A DNA stretch of 64,000 nucleotides from Spongiactinospora rosea (GCF_003315795.1 NZ_QMEY01000003.1:62001-126000), one strand, 5' to 3'. Numbered from the stretch's first letter, positions 1-12,188 are shown. The notes: generated by a model from the sequence alone, not told the origin. A program made the numbers and translations.

Positions 1-240
1 AACCGGGTCAATGTACAGCTTCATCGGTCGATCCGGGCCAGCCGAATAGGTGACTATGAGCGCGGGCTTCGGGAGGCGACGGAAATGCTCGACGGCCTGC
101 CCGCCCAGTACCACAGCCTTATGATCTTGAACACGGCACACCGGGTGATCGACGCGGTGCCCATCGAAAAGCGCGCGCAGCTCAAGGGCTTCGGGGACTA
201 TCAGGTCGCTATCAAGCCCCCGGCATTCGGAGTGGCCTGA
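1..240 (+). CDS. C-terminal fragment of a regulator-like protein (5' end outside window)
   Basis: Frame 1 is open from the first base to TGA at 238-240, giving 79 residues with no start codon in the window. The fragment is helical and charged and carries LHRSIRASRIGDYERGL followed by a helix with YHSLMILNTAHRVIDAVP. This resembles the TPR-like tails that follow an N-terminal helix-turn-helix in actinomycete XRE-type regulators. The N-terminal domain that would settle the family is not visible, so the regulator assignment is inference. The protein ends before a short gap that separates it from the convergent methyltransferase gene. Confidence 0.5.
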   Translation, partial: NRVNVQLHRSIRASRIGDYERGLREATEMLDGLPAQYHSLMILNTAHRVIDAVPIEKRAQLKGFGDYQVAIKPPAFGVA

Positions 241-349
241 GCGGCCACAAGGTGACGTAAGGCTGCGGCACTAACGGAGCCATTGTGGCGCAGGGTTGAT
301 CACGCGCGCCTTGGGGAGAGCGGTGTCCGCTCCGACAGAGGCGTTGACG

Positions 350-1471
350 TCATTCGACCGCCTGCTGAGGGGTGTCCAGCCATACCCGCTGCCCGCCCGG
401 GGTCACGGTCATCCCGAATCGGTGGCGGCCAGGCTCGCCCCAGTCCACCCAGCGGAAGTAGGCGTCGGTGACCTCGTCCCACAGCGGCCGATCGCCGACC
501 TGGTAGACCTCAAAGTCGTCGGCGCCTGGCACGTGAGTGATCAGCGTCCATTGCGCCGGGACGGCCGGGTCCGACAGCCACGTCAAGAGTCGGCCGTCTT
601 GCCGGCCGGTGCTGAGATAGAGCCCGGTGAGCGCCGACATCGCCAACGCCGCACCCGACGGTGCTTCCGTGATCGTTCGGGGGTCGATGCGCGTTCGGGC
701 CTCACGGTCCGGGCCTCGTTCTGCGTTCGCGGCGATGCGCTGGGAACGCATCATCATGTACGCGGCGTACTCGGCGAATTTGCCCGAGGCGGTGCCATCC
801 GGCTTGACGGTGAGGCGTAGTGCCGCATGACCGGTGGCGAAACCGGGGTCGTAGGGCAGGACGATCCGGCCGCCGGGCCGGGTCTGCTCCACCCAGGCGT
901 ACGGTACGGTGCGGATTCCGCAGGTGACGTGAACACGGTCGAATGGCGCCCGTTCAGGAGAGCCTTCCGCGCCGTCGCCGGTGATCAGGTGTGGGTGTGA
1001 CCCGGCGTCGCTGAGGTTCTTCGCGGCCTGCTCCGCGAGTGCGGCGTCCACCTCGATCGATGTGACGTGCTGCGCGCCGACGAGGTGGGACAGCAGGGCG
1101 GCGGTCCAGCCGGTGCCTGTACCGATCTCCAGCACCCGGTGCCCGGGGGAAAGGTCCAGGAGGTCAAGGAAGTCGGTGACGGTGCCGGGTGCGGAATTGG
1201 AGGAGGTGTAGAGCCCACCGGCTTCGTCTCGCAGGTCGGTTGCGCCGTCGTCGAGCTGAGTGACGATGGGGAGCCGTGAGTAGACCGCGTCGAACCAGGC
1301 GGCGGGGTCGGCTTCGCGGTCGATGATCGCCGTGGTGTCATCGGCGACGAGGGCCACGGGGGGAATGAACTGGTGCCGGGGCACCGCTCGCAGCGCTCGC
1401 TTGACCGGTGCGCTGATGTCGCCGATGCCGTCGATCAACCGTTCGATTCGTGCGGCGATGCCCTTGTCCAC
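350..1471 (-). CDS. PIMT-family protein-L-isoaspartate O-methyltransferase, probable RiPP aspartimide-forming enzyme
   Basis: This 373-aa protein has a class I SAM-dependent fold of the isoaspartate methyltransferase (PCMT) type. The N-terminal region (residues 85-100) has the SSN-x-APG substrate loop seen near the PIMT active site, motif I is VLEIGTGTGW at about 113-122, and the acidic end of beta-2 is SIEVD at 138-142. A C-terminal extension of about 150 residues goes beyond the roughly 210-aa housekeeping enzyme, as in PIMT homologues that act on RiPP precursors. The start is GTG at 1471, overlapping the TAG of the upstream 45-aa peptide by one base (TAGTG), so translation is coupled and the peptide is the likely substrate. 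The known family reaction is methylation of Asp or isoAsp, which then cyclises to aspartimide. That this enzyme does so here is inference from the gene pairing. Confidence 0.8.
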   Translation of the reverse strand: MDKGIAARIERLIDGIGDISAPVKRALRAVPRHQFIPPVALVADDTTAIIDREADPAAWFDAVYSRLPIVTQLDDGATDLRDEAGGLYTSSNSAPGTVTDFLDLLDLSPGHRVLEIGTGTGWTAALLSHLVGAQHVTSIEVDAALAEQAAKNLSDAGSHPHLITGDGAEGSPERAPFDRVHVTCGIRTVPYAWVEQTRPGGRIVLPYDPGFATGHAALRLTVKPDGTASGKFAEYAAYMMMRSQRIAANAERGPDREARTRIDPRTITEAPSGAALAMSALTGLYLSTGRQDGRLLTWLSDPAVPAQWTLITHVPGADDFEVYQVGDRPLWDEVTDAYFRWVDWGEPGRHRFGMTVTPGGQRVWLDTPQQAVE

Positions 1472-1608
1472 TACTTCTTCCCGTCTTTCGGATCGCCCTC
1501 GTGCTTGCCGCTGGGGGCCGTAGTGTCGGGATTTCCGGCGGGAGGCGGGTTCGGAAGCGGCTTGTCTTCCTTTGGCTTGCCTTCGTGCTCGCCGCGCGTG
1601 GCGCTCAT
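1471..1608 (-). CDS. Small charged peptide, candidate aspartimide-RiPP (imiditide-like) precursor
   Basis: A 45-aa ORF starts at ATG 1608 behind a good ribosome binding site (GAGGAGGG, 4-10 nt upstream) and ends in TAG overlapping the GTG of the methyltransferase gene. It has no hydrophobic segment and no Cys. The two ends are near repeats: GEHEGKPKEDK (residues 6-16) and GKHEGDPKDGK (34-44), separated by a Pro/Asn-rich linker (17-33) with three consecutive prolines. Candidate modified aspartates are D15, D28, D39 and D42; D42 precedes Gly, the context most prone to succinimide formation. Published imiditides consist only of a charged precursor and a PIMT homologue, which matches this layout. 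The gene is short and easily missed by automatic annotation. Confidence 0.75.
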   Translation of the reverse strand: MSATRGEHEGKPKEDKPLPNPPPAGNPDTTAPSGKHEGDPKDGKK

Positions 1609-1643
1609 CTTGCCCTCCTCGCTTAGGATGGTCGCCCAACGTA

Positions 1644-1672
1644 ACGGTAAGGCTACGCAACGAGTCTGGCAA
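1644..1672 (-). promoter_or_regulatory. Putative promoter of the peptide-methyltransferase operon
   Basis: Reading the minus strand, TTGCCA (1672-1667) and TACCGT (1649-1644) are separated by 17 bases, a fair match to a housekeeping -35/-10 pair. The predicted transcript would start roughly 30 nt before the ATG at 1608. This is pattern matching only. Confidence 0.35.
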
Positions 1673-1749
1673 TAAGAAGGCCCAGGCGGCTTCTGCCGTC
1701 ATCCGGGAACGGACGCCTATAGTCAGACTTCTGTGGACTCGCGGAGGTG

Positions 1750-2240
1750 TCAGCCGAGGATGCCGTGGTCGTAGGCGGTGGTGACGGCGGCGGCGCGGTC
1801 TTTGACGCGGAGTTTGCGTAGATGTGGGTGAGGTGGCTTTTGACCGTGGCCTCGCTGACGAACAGGATCGCGGCGATCTCGCGGTTGGAGGTGCCCTTGG
1901 CGAGTGGCCGCCACTCGGCGGGCGCGGCGGAGAGGGCGCTATAGAACATGAGGGCTTCGCGCACGGTGGGCTCGGTCTGCAACCGGCTCGCCTGGAGCTG
2001 CACGCCGAGGATCTCGGTGACCCGTCTGCGGTCGGCGGCCGGATCGAGCCCCGCCAGCCGTACGGTGCCCTCGTCGGGCACCCGCAGGCCCTCGACTCAC
2101 TCCGCCGCGGTGGTCCTGCCCGCCCCGTTGGGACCCAGGATGCCGAAGATCTCGCCTTCCTCGACGGCGAAGGAGACGGCGTCGACCACGGGCCGCGCCC
2201 CGTAGCTCTTGCGGAGCCCGTTGACTTCGGTGATCGGCAT
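1750..2240 (-). pseudogene. Decayed fusion of an ABC transporter ATPase N-terminus and a LuxR-type response-regulator C-terminus
   Basis: From ATG 2240 the reading frame encodes an ABC ATPase start ([19 protein letters not shown]) with Walker [10 protein letters not shown], where the invariant Lys is replaced by Arg. An in-frame TGA follows at about 2097-2099 (context AAE-stop-VEGLRVPDEG), then the ATPase continues to about residue 120. It then joins directly to a LuxR helix-turn-helix, LAKGTSNREIAAILFVSEAT, with no receiver domain. A one-base deletion after HIYA shifts frame; restoring it gives a normal LuxR ending (KLRVKDRAAAVTTAYDHGIL) with stop at 1750. An internal deletion thus fused an ABC ATPase gene to a response-regulator gene, and both halves carry further lesions. 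Confidence 0.75.
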
Positions 2241-2357
2241 GCCTCTGAGCATCGCGGCCCGGCCCCGCCCCGCACATCGCCCAACTCGCTCGAACACGCA
2301 CAGCCGATCGGTTGATATGGCCCTACGACCCCGCCGCGAGCCGCGCCCGCTCAGGGG

Positions 2358-2391
2358 AAATTGGTTTACACCAATTGGTATAAACCAATTT
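2358..2391. promoter_or_regulatory. 34-bp palindrome with two overlapping dre-like operators upstream of ppdK
   Basis: AAATTGGTTTA and TAAACCAATTT are perfect inverted arms around a central ACCAATTGGT; only one base pair breaks symmetry over 34 bp. It can be read as two overlapping sites, ATTGGTTTACACCAAT and ATTGGTATAAACCAAT. Both resemble the TGGTNTAGACCA dre sites bound by HutC/GntR-family regulators such as DasR/NagR. It lies about 180 bp before the ppdK start in the otherwise gene-free stretch 2241-2572. The regulator is not in the window, so assignment to a GntR-type protein is inference. Confidence 0.5.
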
Positions 2392-2432
2392 ACCGATCGA
2401 TCTCGGACGAGGGTGTATTAGATCCACATGTC

Positions 2433-2447
2433 AATTGGATTAGACCT
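2433..2447. promoter_or_regulatory. Second dre-like half-conserved site upstream of ppdK
   Basis: AATTGGATTAGACCT matches 9 of 12 positions of TGGTCTAGACCA and lies 42 bp downstream of the 34-bp palindrome. It strengthens the case for a GntR/HutC-type operator array in front of ppdK, but on its own it is weak. Confidence 0.3.
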
Positions 2448-2572
2448 CATCGACCTCTCTGACCTGGGTAAATCTATTATTTCCTGATGGGTGACGTTTC
2501 GTCATCAAGTTCATCGGTACAGTCCCAGTAAGGCGGATCGATGCCTTCGTTGGCGGCGGAGAAGGAGCTGCG

Positions 2573-5218
<2,646 letters not shown>

Positions 5219-5278
5219 ACGTTTCCCCGGCGTTGGTGGCATAAGGCCGGTGGTGAGGGAATAGTCTCAAAACCACTG

Positions 5279-6511
5279 ATGCGTTCGTACAGCGAGCATG
5301 ACCAGGAACGATGGGTGCCGGAACCGCCCGGCAACCCGGAGCGCGGCGCGTTCGAGCGCGACCGCGCCCGGGTGCTCCACTCCTCGGCCTTGCGCAGGCT
5401 GGCGGCCAAGACACAGGTGGTCGGCCCGGGGGAGACCCTGGGCAACGGCCAGCAGGTGCCCCGGACCCGGCTCACCCACTCCCTGGAGTGCGCCCAGGTG
5501 GGCCGGGAGATGGGCAAGGCGCTGGGCTGTGACCCCGATCTGGTAGAGACCGCCTGCCTGGCCCATGACCTCGGGCATCCGCCGTTCGGGCACAACGGCG
5601 AGAGCGTGCTGGACGAACTGGCCGCCGGGTGCGGCGGCTTCGAGGGCAACGCGCAGAGCCTGCGGCTGCTGACCCGGCTGGAGGCCAAGGTCGTCACCGA
5701 GGACGGCCGCAGCGCCGGGCTCAACCTGACCAGGGCCGCCCTCGACGCCGCCACGAAGTACCCCTGGCCCGTGCGCGGCGCCGGCCCGTTCGGCGTCTAC
5801 GCCGACGACCTGCCGGTCTTCGAGTGGATGCGGCAGGGCGTGCCCGAGGGCAGGGTCAGCTTCGAGGCGCAGATCATGGACTGGGCCGACGACGTGGCCT
5901 ACTCCGTGCACGACCTTGAGGACGCGCTGCACGCCGGGCACGTCACTCTCGGCGCGCTGCGCTCGCCCGCCGAGCGCGCCGAGGTCTGCGACCGTACGGT
6001 CGGCTGGTACGCGCCCGGGGCCGACAGGGCCCGGCTTGAGGCGGCGCTCGCCCACCTGGTGGACCAGCCGTACTGGCCGCGCGAGTTCGACGGCAGCCTG
6101 GCGGGCCTGGCCGCGCTGAAGGGCCTGACCAGCGCCCTCATCGGCCGCCTGACCCGCGCGGCCCAGCTCGCCACCGTCGAGGCGTACGGCGAGCGTCCCG
6201 GGCGCCATGACGCCGACCTGGTGGTGCCCGCCGAGACCCGGGTGGAGTGCGCGCTGCTGAAGGGCATCACCGCGCACTACGTGATGTGCAGCGCGGAGCA
6301 CAACGCCGTCCAGGCCCGGCAGCGCGAGCTGGTCACCGAGCTGGCCGCCGAGATCATGCTGGGCGCGCCCGGCACGCTGGAGCCCGCGCTGCGGCCCGCG
6401 TTCGCCAGGGCCGGGGACGACGCGGCGCGGGTGCGCGTGGTCATCGACCAGATCGCCTCGCTGACCGACACCTCGGCGGTCGCCTGGCATGCGCGGCTCA
6501 CCGGACGCTGA
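5279..6511 (+). CDS. dgt: Deoxyguanosinetriphosphate triphosphohydrolase-like protein (HD domain)
   Basis: This 410-aa cytoplasmic HD-superfamily phosphohydrolase is predicted to cleave dNTPs to deoxynucleoside and triphosphate. The HD metal site is complete: H67 (RLTHSLE), H96-D97 ([14 protein letters not shown]) and D-D-x-A-Y-S-x-H-D (residues about 203-213). [12 protein letters not shown] is characteristic of Dgt-type enzymes. It lies about 60 bp after ppdK and 2.4 kb before dnaG; dgt beside dnaG is a conserved actinobacterial arrangement. The start is ATG 5279. It belongs to the short actinobacterial dgt class rather than the roughly 500-aa E. coli type. Confidence 0.92.
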   Translation: MRSYSEHDQERWVPEPPGNPERGAFERDRARVLHSSALRRLAAKTQVVGPGETLGNGQQVPRTRLTHSLECAQVGREMGKALGCDPDLVETACLAHDLGHPPFGHNGESVLDELAAGCGGFEGNAQSLRLLTRLEAKVVTEDGRSAGLNLTRAALDAATKYPWPVRGAGPFGVYADDLPVFEWMRQGVPEGRVSFEAQIMDWADDVAYSVHDLEDALHAGHVTLGALRSPAERAEVCDRTVGWYAPGADRARLEAALAHLVDQPYWPREFDGSLAGLAALKGLTSALIGRLTRAAQLATVEAYGERPGRHDADLVVPAETRVECALLKGITAHYVMCSAEHNAVQARQRELVTELAAEIMLGAPGTLEPALRPAFARAGDDAARVRVVIDQIASLTDTSAVAWHARLTGR

Positions 6512-6573
6512 CCTCCGCGCAGGCGGATACTTGTGATCGCCCGGCATCTGATCACGAGGAAAGAGGAGAGCTA

Positions 6574-7767
6574 ATGGCGGGACATGTCATCATCGGTGCT
6601 GGTCTGGCGGGGGCGAAGGCCGCCGAGACCTTGCGGGAGGAGGGCTACGAAGGGCCCGTCACGCTGATCGGTGAGGAGGAGTTGCGGCCCTATGAGCGGC
6701 CGCCGCTGTCCAAGGACTACCTGATGGGCAAGGCCGAGCGCGAGGCGGCGTTCGTCCATGAGCCTGACTGGTACCCGGCCAACTCCGTCGATCTGCGGCT
6801 GGGCGCCGCCGTCACGTCGATCGACCCGGATGGGCACACGGTGACGCTCGCCGGGGGTGAGACCCTGCCCTACGACAAGCTGCTGCTGGCGACCGGCTCG
6901 TCGGCCAAGGGGCTGGACGTACCCGGCGGGGAGCGCGCCAGGCGGCTGCGGACCTTCGGCGACAGCGACGCGCTGCGCGCGGCGTTCGCCGGAGGCGGGA
7001 CGGTCGTGGTGGCCGGGGCGGGCTGGATCGGCCTGGAGGCCGCCGCGGCGGCCCGCGAGGCGGGCTGTGAGGTCGTGGTGGTCGAGCAGGCCCCCGGGCC
7101 GCTGCACCGGGTGCTCGGCCCCGAGCTGGGCGAGGTCTTCGCCGGGCTGCACCGCCGCCACGGGGTCGGGTTCCGCTTCGGCGCCTCCATCGCGGAGATC
7201 ACCGCCACCGAGGTCCGTACCGCGGCGGGCGAGAGCCTGCCCGCCGCCCACGTGATCGCCGGGGTCGGCGCCGCGCCCAACGTCGGACTCGCCCGCGCCG
7301 CGGGCCTCGCGGTGAACGAGGGCGTGCTGACCGACGCGTCGCTGCGCAGCACGTCCCACCCCGACGTGTTCGCGGCCGGTGACATCGCCGAGGCGTTCCA
7401 CCCCCTGTACGGCAGGCCCGTACGCGTCGAGCACTGGGCCAACGCCCTGAACGGCGGCCCGGACGCGGCACGCGCGATGCTCGGCCGGGAGGTCTCCTAC
7501 GACCGGGTGCCCTACTTCTTCACCGACCAGTTCGAGCTGGGCATGGAGTTCAGCGGCGACATCGAGGGCCACGACGAGGTGGTCTTCCGCGGCTCGGCCG
7601 ATGACCTGGAGTTCATCGCGTTCTGGCTGCGCGCGGGCAAGGTGGTCGCCGGGATGAACGTCAACGTGTGGGACGTCACCGACCAGATCCAGGACCTGAT
7701 CCGCGCCGGCAGGGCCGTGGACCTGAAGGCCCTGGCCGACCCGGACGTGCCGCTCGGCTCCCTCTGA
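6574..7767 (+). CDS. FAD/NAD(P)-dependent ferredoxin/rubredoxin-type reductase
   Basis: A 397-aa flavoprotein of the pyridine nucleotide-disulphide oxidoreductase class, ferredoxin-reductase (BphA4/ThcD-like) group. The first Rossmann motif, VIIGAGLAGAKAAETLRE, binds FAD; the second, VVVAGAGWIGLEAAAAARE (about residues 145-163), binds NAD(P)H. The FAD-contacting TSHPDVFAAGDIAE lies near 265-278. There is no CxxC redox pair, as expected for ferredoxin-type reductases. The start is ATG 6574 behind GAGGAAAGAGGAG. No ferredoxin or P450 gene is adjacent, so the electron acceptor is unknown. Confidence 0.9.
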   Translation: MAGHVIIGAGLAGAKAAETLREEGYEGPVTLIGEEELRPYERPPLSKDYLMGKAEREAAFVHEPDWYPANSVDLRLGAAVTSIDPDGHTVTLAGGETLPYDKLLLATGSSAKGLDVPGGERARRLRTFGDSDALRAAFAGGGTVVVAGAGWIGLEAAAAAREAGCEVVVVEQAPGPLHRVLGPELGEVFAGLHRRHGVGFRFGASIAEITATEVRTAAGESLPAAHVIAGVGAAPNVGLARAAGLAVNEGVLTDASLRSTSHPDVFAAGDIAEAFHPLYGRPVRVEHWANALNGGPDAARAMLGREVSYDRVPYFFTDQFELGMEFSGDIEGHDEVVFRGSADDLEFIAFWLRAGKVVAGMNVNVWDVTDQIQDLIRAGRAVDLKALADPDVPLGSL

Positions 7768-7818
7768 CGACGACGGCCAGGGGCGGGCGCGACACGCCCG
7801 CCCCGCAGGCCCGGAGGG

Positions 7819-8763
7819 TCAGGAGGCCGAACCGGTCGTCGCGTGCGGGGGCGAGGGGTGGATCACGGTCGGGACCGGGTCGGGCCGCGGCTTTTTCTTC
7901 TTCTTCCCGCTGTCGGGGGTCTCCGGCGGGGGAGTGGCCGACCTGCTGGTGCAGAGGATGCGGCAAGCCGGTTCGGCCCCGCTCTTGCGCCGCGTCTCCA
8001 GCACCTCCTCGCGAGGGGAGAGGGTGCGGTTGCCGTCGCGCCAGGCGTCCAGGTAGTCCCACGGCTCGACCATGCCGCGCCGGACCCACCACGCGCCGGG
8101 GCGGGTCTTCCAGGAGATCGCGAAGTAGAGGTTGGTCGCGTTGCCCGCGGCGTTGCCCGAGTTGCCCACCCGGCCGAGGGTCTGCCCGGCGTTGACCTTC
8201 GTGCCGGGGGCGAGGCCCGGGGTCACCGAGTCGAGGTGGCCGCCCAGGTAGCGCACGCCGTCCACGCCGATGATCGACACGAACCGCCCCTCGCGGTCCT
8301 TGCCGAGGTCGCTGGACGCCCGCCACCCGTCGCCGCCGGAGACCTCGTCCACGGTGCCGTCGATGGGCGCGATGAACGCGCAGCCCCGCTGGGCCCAGAT
8401 CGTGGTCTTGGGCAGCACCAGCAGCTTGCGCGCGTACTTGGCCTCGCAGCCCTTGACCGGGAACGCGTAGGTGTACTTGGAGACCTTCGGCGGCGGCACC
8501 TGCACCGGCGCGTCCGCGGGCGGGCGCTGTACGGCGACGCGCGCCTCCCCGGAGGGACCGGCCTCCTTGACGGAGGCGCCTCCCTGGGCGGGGATGGTGG
8601 CGATGACCTCGGACGCGGCCTGCGGCCCGGTGGCGACCGGCGACACGGTGACGACGCCCGCCACTCCGCCCGCCGAGGCGCAGGCGCCGGTCAGGAACAC
8701 GGCGCCGGCGGCCGTGGCCACCGCGGCCAGACGCCCCGAACGTGCGTGATGTCCTGATCGCAT
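7819..8763 (-). CDS. Exported M23/LytM-fold protein with degenerate active site
   Basis: A 314-aa protein starting at ATG 8763 (ribosome binding site GGTGGAG). It has an N-terminal signal segment (RLAAVATAAGAVFLTGACAS) that could also serve as an imperfect lipobox at the Cys. After a Pro-rich linker comes a LytM/M23 fold with the family's GHLDSVTPG and GTKVNAGQTLGRVGNSG. The HLHFEI metal motif reads NLYFAI, and the upstream H-x-x-x-D site is also missing, so zinc binding and peptidase activity are unlikely. The tail is Lys/Pro/Ser-rich. Family knowledge: catalytically dead LytM proteins can act as activators of other cell-wall hydrolases. It is divergent from dnaG. Confidence 0.78.
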   Translation of the reverse strand: MRSGHHARSGRLAAVATAAGAVFLTGACASAGGVAGVVTVSPVATGPQAASEVIATIPAQGGASVKEAGPSGEARVAVQRPPADAPVQVPPPKVSKYTYAFPVKGCEAKYARKLLVLPKTTIWAQRGCAFIAPIDGTVDEVSGGDGWRASSDLGKDREGRFVSIIGVDGVRYLGGHLDSVTPGLAPGTKVNAGQTLGRVGNSGNAAGNATNLYFAISWKTRPGAWWVRRGMVEPWDYLDAWRDGNRTLSPREEVLETRRKSGAEPACRILCTSRSATPPPETPDSGKKKKKPRPDPVPTVIHPSPPHATTGSAS

Positions 8764-8918
8764 CTTCTCCACCTGCGTACGGTATCCCGTTGTGACTCGC
8801 CGGGAGTCATTACCTTTGTAGCGGACTGCCGGTTTGGCCATGACCTGTTCGGGAAAGTCGGACGGCGGTCCCGGGCACCGGCGCGCGTTCTGTCGGCCCA
8901 CGCCAATAGACTCGCGGC

Positions 8919-10799
8919 GTGGCAGGCCGGATCAGCGATGACGACATCGCGCACGTCAGGGAGCGCTCACCCATCGCCGACGTGGTGGGCGAGCACATCC
9001 AGCTCCGCAACGCGGGCGGCGGAAACCTGAAGGGTCTCTGCCCCTTCCACGACGAGAAGAGCCCGTCCTTCAACGTCACCCCCGCCCGCGGCTACTGGTA
9101 CTGCTTCGGCTGCGGCGAGGGCGGCGACGTCATCACGTTCGTCCGCCGCCTTGAGCACCTGACCTTCTCCGAGGCGGTCGAGCGGCTGGCCCAGCGGGCG
9201 GGCATCCAGCTCCGTTACGAGCAGGGCGGATACGTGCCCGGCCGGGAGCAGGGCGAGCGCACCCGGCTGATCGAGGCGCACCGGGCCGCCGCCGAGTACT
9301 ACGCGGAGCTGCTGGGCGGGCCGGAGGCTGGGCCCGGCCGCAGGTTCCTGTCCGAGCGCGGGTTCGAGCGGGTCGACGCCGAGCACTTCGGGGTGGGGTT
9401 CGCCCCGCCCGACTGGGACCGGCTGGCCAGGCACCTGATGGGCCGGGGCTTCACCGCCGCCGAGCTGATCAAGGCGGGCATCGCCAAGGAGGGCCGCCGG
9501 GGGCCGATCGACCGGTTCCGGGCGCGGCTGGTGTGGCCGATCCGCGACATCACCGGCGACGTGATCGGCTTCGGCGCGCGCAAGCTGCTCGACAACGACG
9601 AAGGCCCCAAATACCTCAACACCCCCGAGACCCCGCTCTACAAGAAGAGCGAGGTGCTGTACGGCATCGACCTGGCCAAGCGCGAGATCTCCAAGCGCTC
9701 GCAGGCCGTGGTGGTCGAGGGCTACACCGACGTGATGGCCTGCCACCTGGCCGGGGTGCCCACCGCGGTGGCGACCTGCGGCACGTCGTTCGGCGAGGGG
9801 CACATCAAGATCCTCCGCCGGCTGCTGCTCGACCAGGCCGAGTTCCGCGGCGAGGTCGTGTTCACCTTCGACGGCGACCCGGCGGGCCAGAAGGCCGCGC
9901 TGCGCGCCTTCGCGGAGGAGCAGAAGTTCGTCACGCAGACCTTCGTCGCGGTGCAGCCCGACGGGCTCGACCCGTGTGACCTGCGGATCAAGCACGGCGA
10001 CGCGGCGGTCAGAGACCTCGTGGCCAGCCGTGAGCCGCTGTTCGCGTTCGCCATCCGCAGCACGATCTCCCGCTACGACCTCGCCACCAACGAGGGCAAG
10101 CTGGCTGCGCTCGACGCGGCGGCCCCCATCGTGGCCTCCATCAAGGACCGCGCGCTGCGCCAGATGTACGCCATCGACCTGGACCGCTGGCTCGGCTTCC
10201 TCAACGAGCAGCTCGTCATCGGGCGCATCACCGAGATGGCGGGGCAGGCCGCCCCCGCCCCCGCCGCCGGGCAGCAGGCCCGCCGCGCCGAGCGCCCGGC
10301 CCCGCCGCGCCGCGCCGCCGACCCGGCCGATCCCGGCGTGCGGGTCGAGGCGGAGGTGCTGAAGCTCGCCGTACAGCGGCCCGCGCTGCTCGGCCCCGGC
10401 TTCGACGCGCTCGGCCCGCAGGCGTTCACGCTGCCCGAGCACGTCGAGCTGTACGCCTGGATCCTCGGCGCGGGCGGCACCGCCCAGGCGGGCCCCGGCG
10501 GGCGCGAGTGGATCGACCGGCTGCTCGACGGCGTGCCCGACGTGACCCGCCCGATGATCACCCGGATGGCGGTGGAGGAGCTGCGCACCGAGGCGGGCGG
10601 CGAGGAGCGCTACGGGGCCGCGATGCTGGCCGCCCTGGAGGCCATCGCCGCCGACCGCGCCATCGCGCAGGTCAAGTCCCGGTTGCAGCGGCTCAACCCG
10701 GTCGATGAGCAGCAGGAGTACAACCGCCTGTTCGGCGAGCTGGTCGCCCTGGAGCAGCAGCGGCGGGTGCTGCGCGACCGGGCCGCCGGCAGCCCCTGA
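8919..10799 (+). CDS. dnaG: DNA primase
   Basis: This 626-aa primase makes RNA primers at the replication fork. The CHC2 zinc finger is intact (C41, H44, C62, C65 in GLCPFHDEK and YWYCFGCGEGGD). The catalytic-core TOPRIM motifs are EGYTD (E267) and FDGDPAGQKA (DGD 318-320). A Pro/Ala/Arg-rich linker (about residues 450-470) leads to the C-terminal helicase-binding domain. The start is GTG 8919, giving the usual actinobacterial N-terminus MAGRISDDDIAHVRER. It is preceded by the divergent LytM gene and followed by the sigma factor gene. Confidence 0.97.
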   Translation: MAGRISDDDIAHVRERSPIADVVGEHIQLRNAGGGNLKGLCPFHDEKSPSFNVTPARGYWYCFGCGEGGDVITFVRRLEHLTFSEAVERLAQRAGIQLRYEQGGYVPGREQGERTRLIEAHRAAAEYYAELLGGPEAGPGRRFLSERGFERVDAEHFGVGFAPPDWDRLARHLMGRGFTAAELIKAGIAKEGRRGPIDRFRARLVWPIRDITGDVIGFGARKLLDNDEGPKYLNTPETPLYKKSEVLYGIDLAKREISKRSQAVVVEGYTDVMACHLAGVPTAVATCGTSFGEGHIKILRRLLLDQAEFRGEVVFTFDGDPAGQKAALRAFAEEQKFVTQTFVAVQPDGLDPCDLRIKHGDAAVRDLVASREPLFAFAIRSTISRYDLATNEGKLAALDAAAPIVASIKDRALRQMYAIDLDRWLGFLNEQLVIGRITEMAGQAAPAPAAGQQARRAERPAPPRRAADPADPGVRVEAEVLKLAVQRPALLGPGFDALGPQAFTLPEHVELYAWILGAGGTAQAGPGGREWIDRLLDGVPDVTRPMITRMAVEELRTEAGGEERYGAAMLAALEAIAADRAIAQVKSRLQRLNPVDEQQEYNRLFGELVALEQQRRVLRDRAAGSP

Positions 10800-11039
10800 C
10801 CCTGAGCCGATGGGGCGGCGCGGCCGTCCGGCGCCACTCAGGGTGACCGCGGGCGGGCCGCGCGAATATCCCCGGGCGGCGCGTCCGCCCGGGAAAAGAT
10901 CGCGTAATGGGCTTTACTTTCCGGGAGCCGGATCTGCCAAACCTTAATCAGATATCATTTTGGTAATGACCCCCGCCTTACCATCTGTGACAAAAATAGG
11001 TCTGCCGTTTTACGGGCCCAATACAGCAGACTGTGTTCC

Positions 11040-12188
<1,149 letters not shown>

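Noticed and set aside
1472..2284. Long upstream extension of the methyltransferase reading frame (to 2284) as a larger protein
   Set aside because: The extension runs through the 45-aa peptide and the ABC/LuxR pseudogene in the wrong frame, has no domain, and lacks a ribosome binding site. GTG 1471 fits the family N-terminus.
8764..8918. Possible c-di-AMP (ydaO-type) riboswitch upstream of the LytM-like gene
   Set aside because: The gap to dnaG is only 155 bp and no conserved riboswitch core sequence could be recognised.
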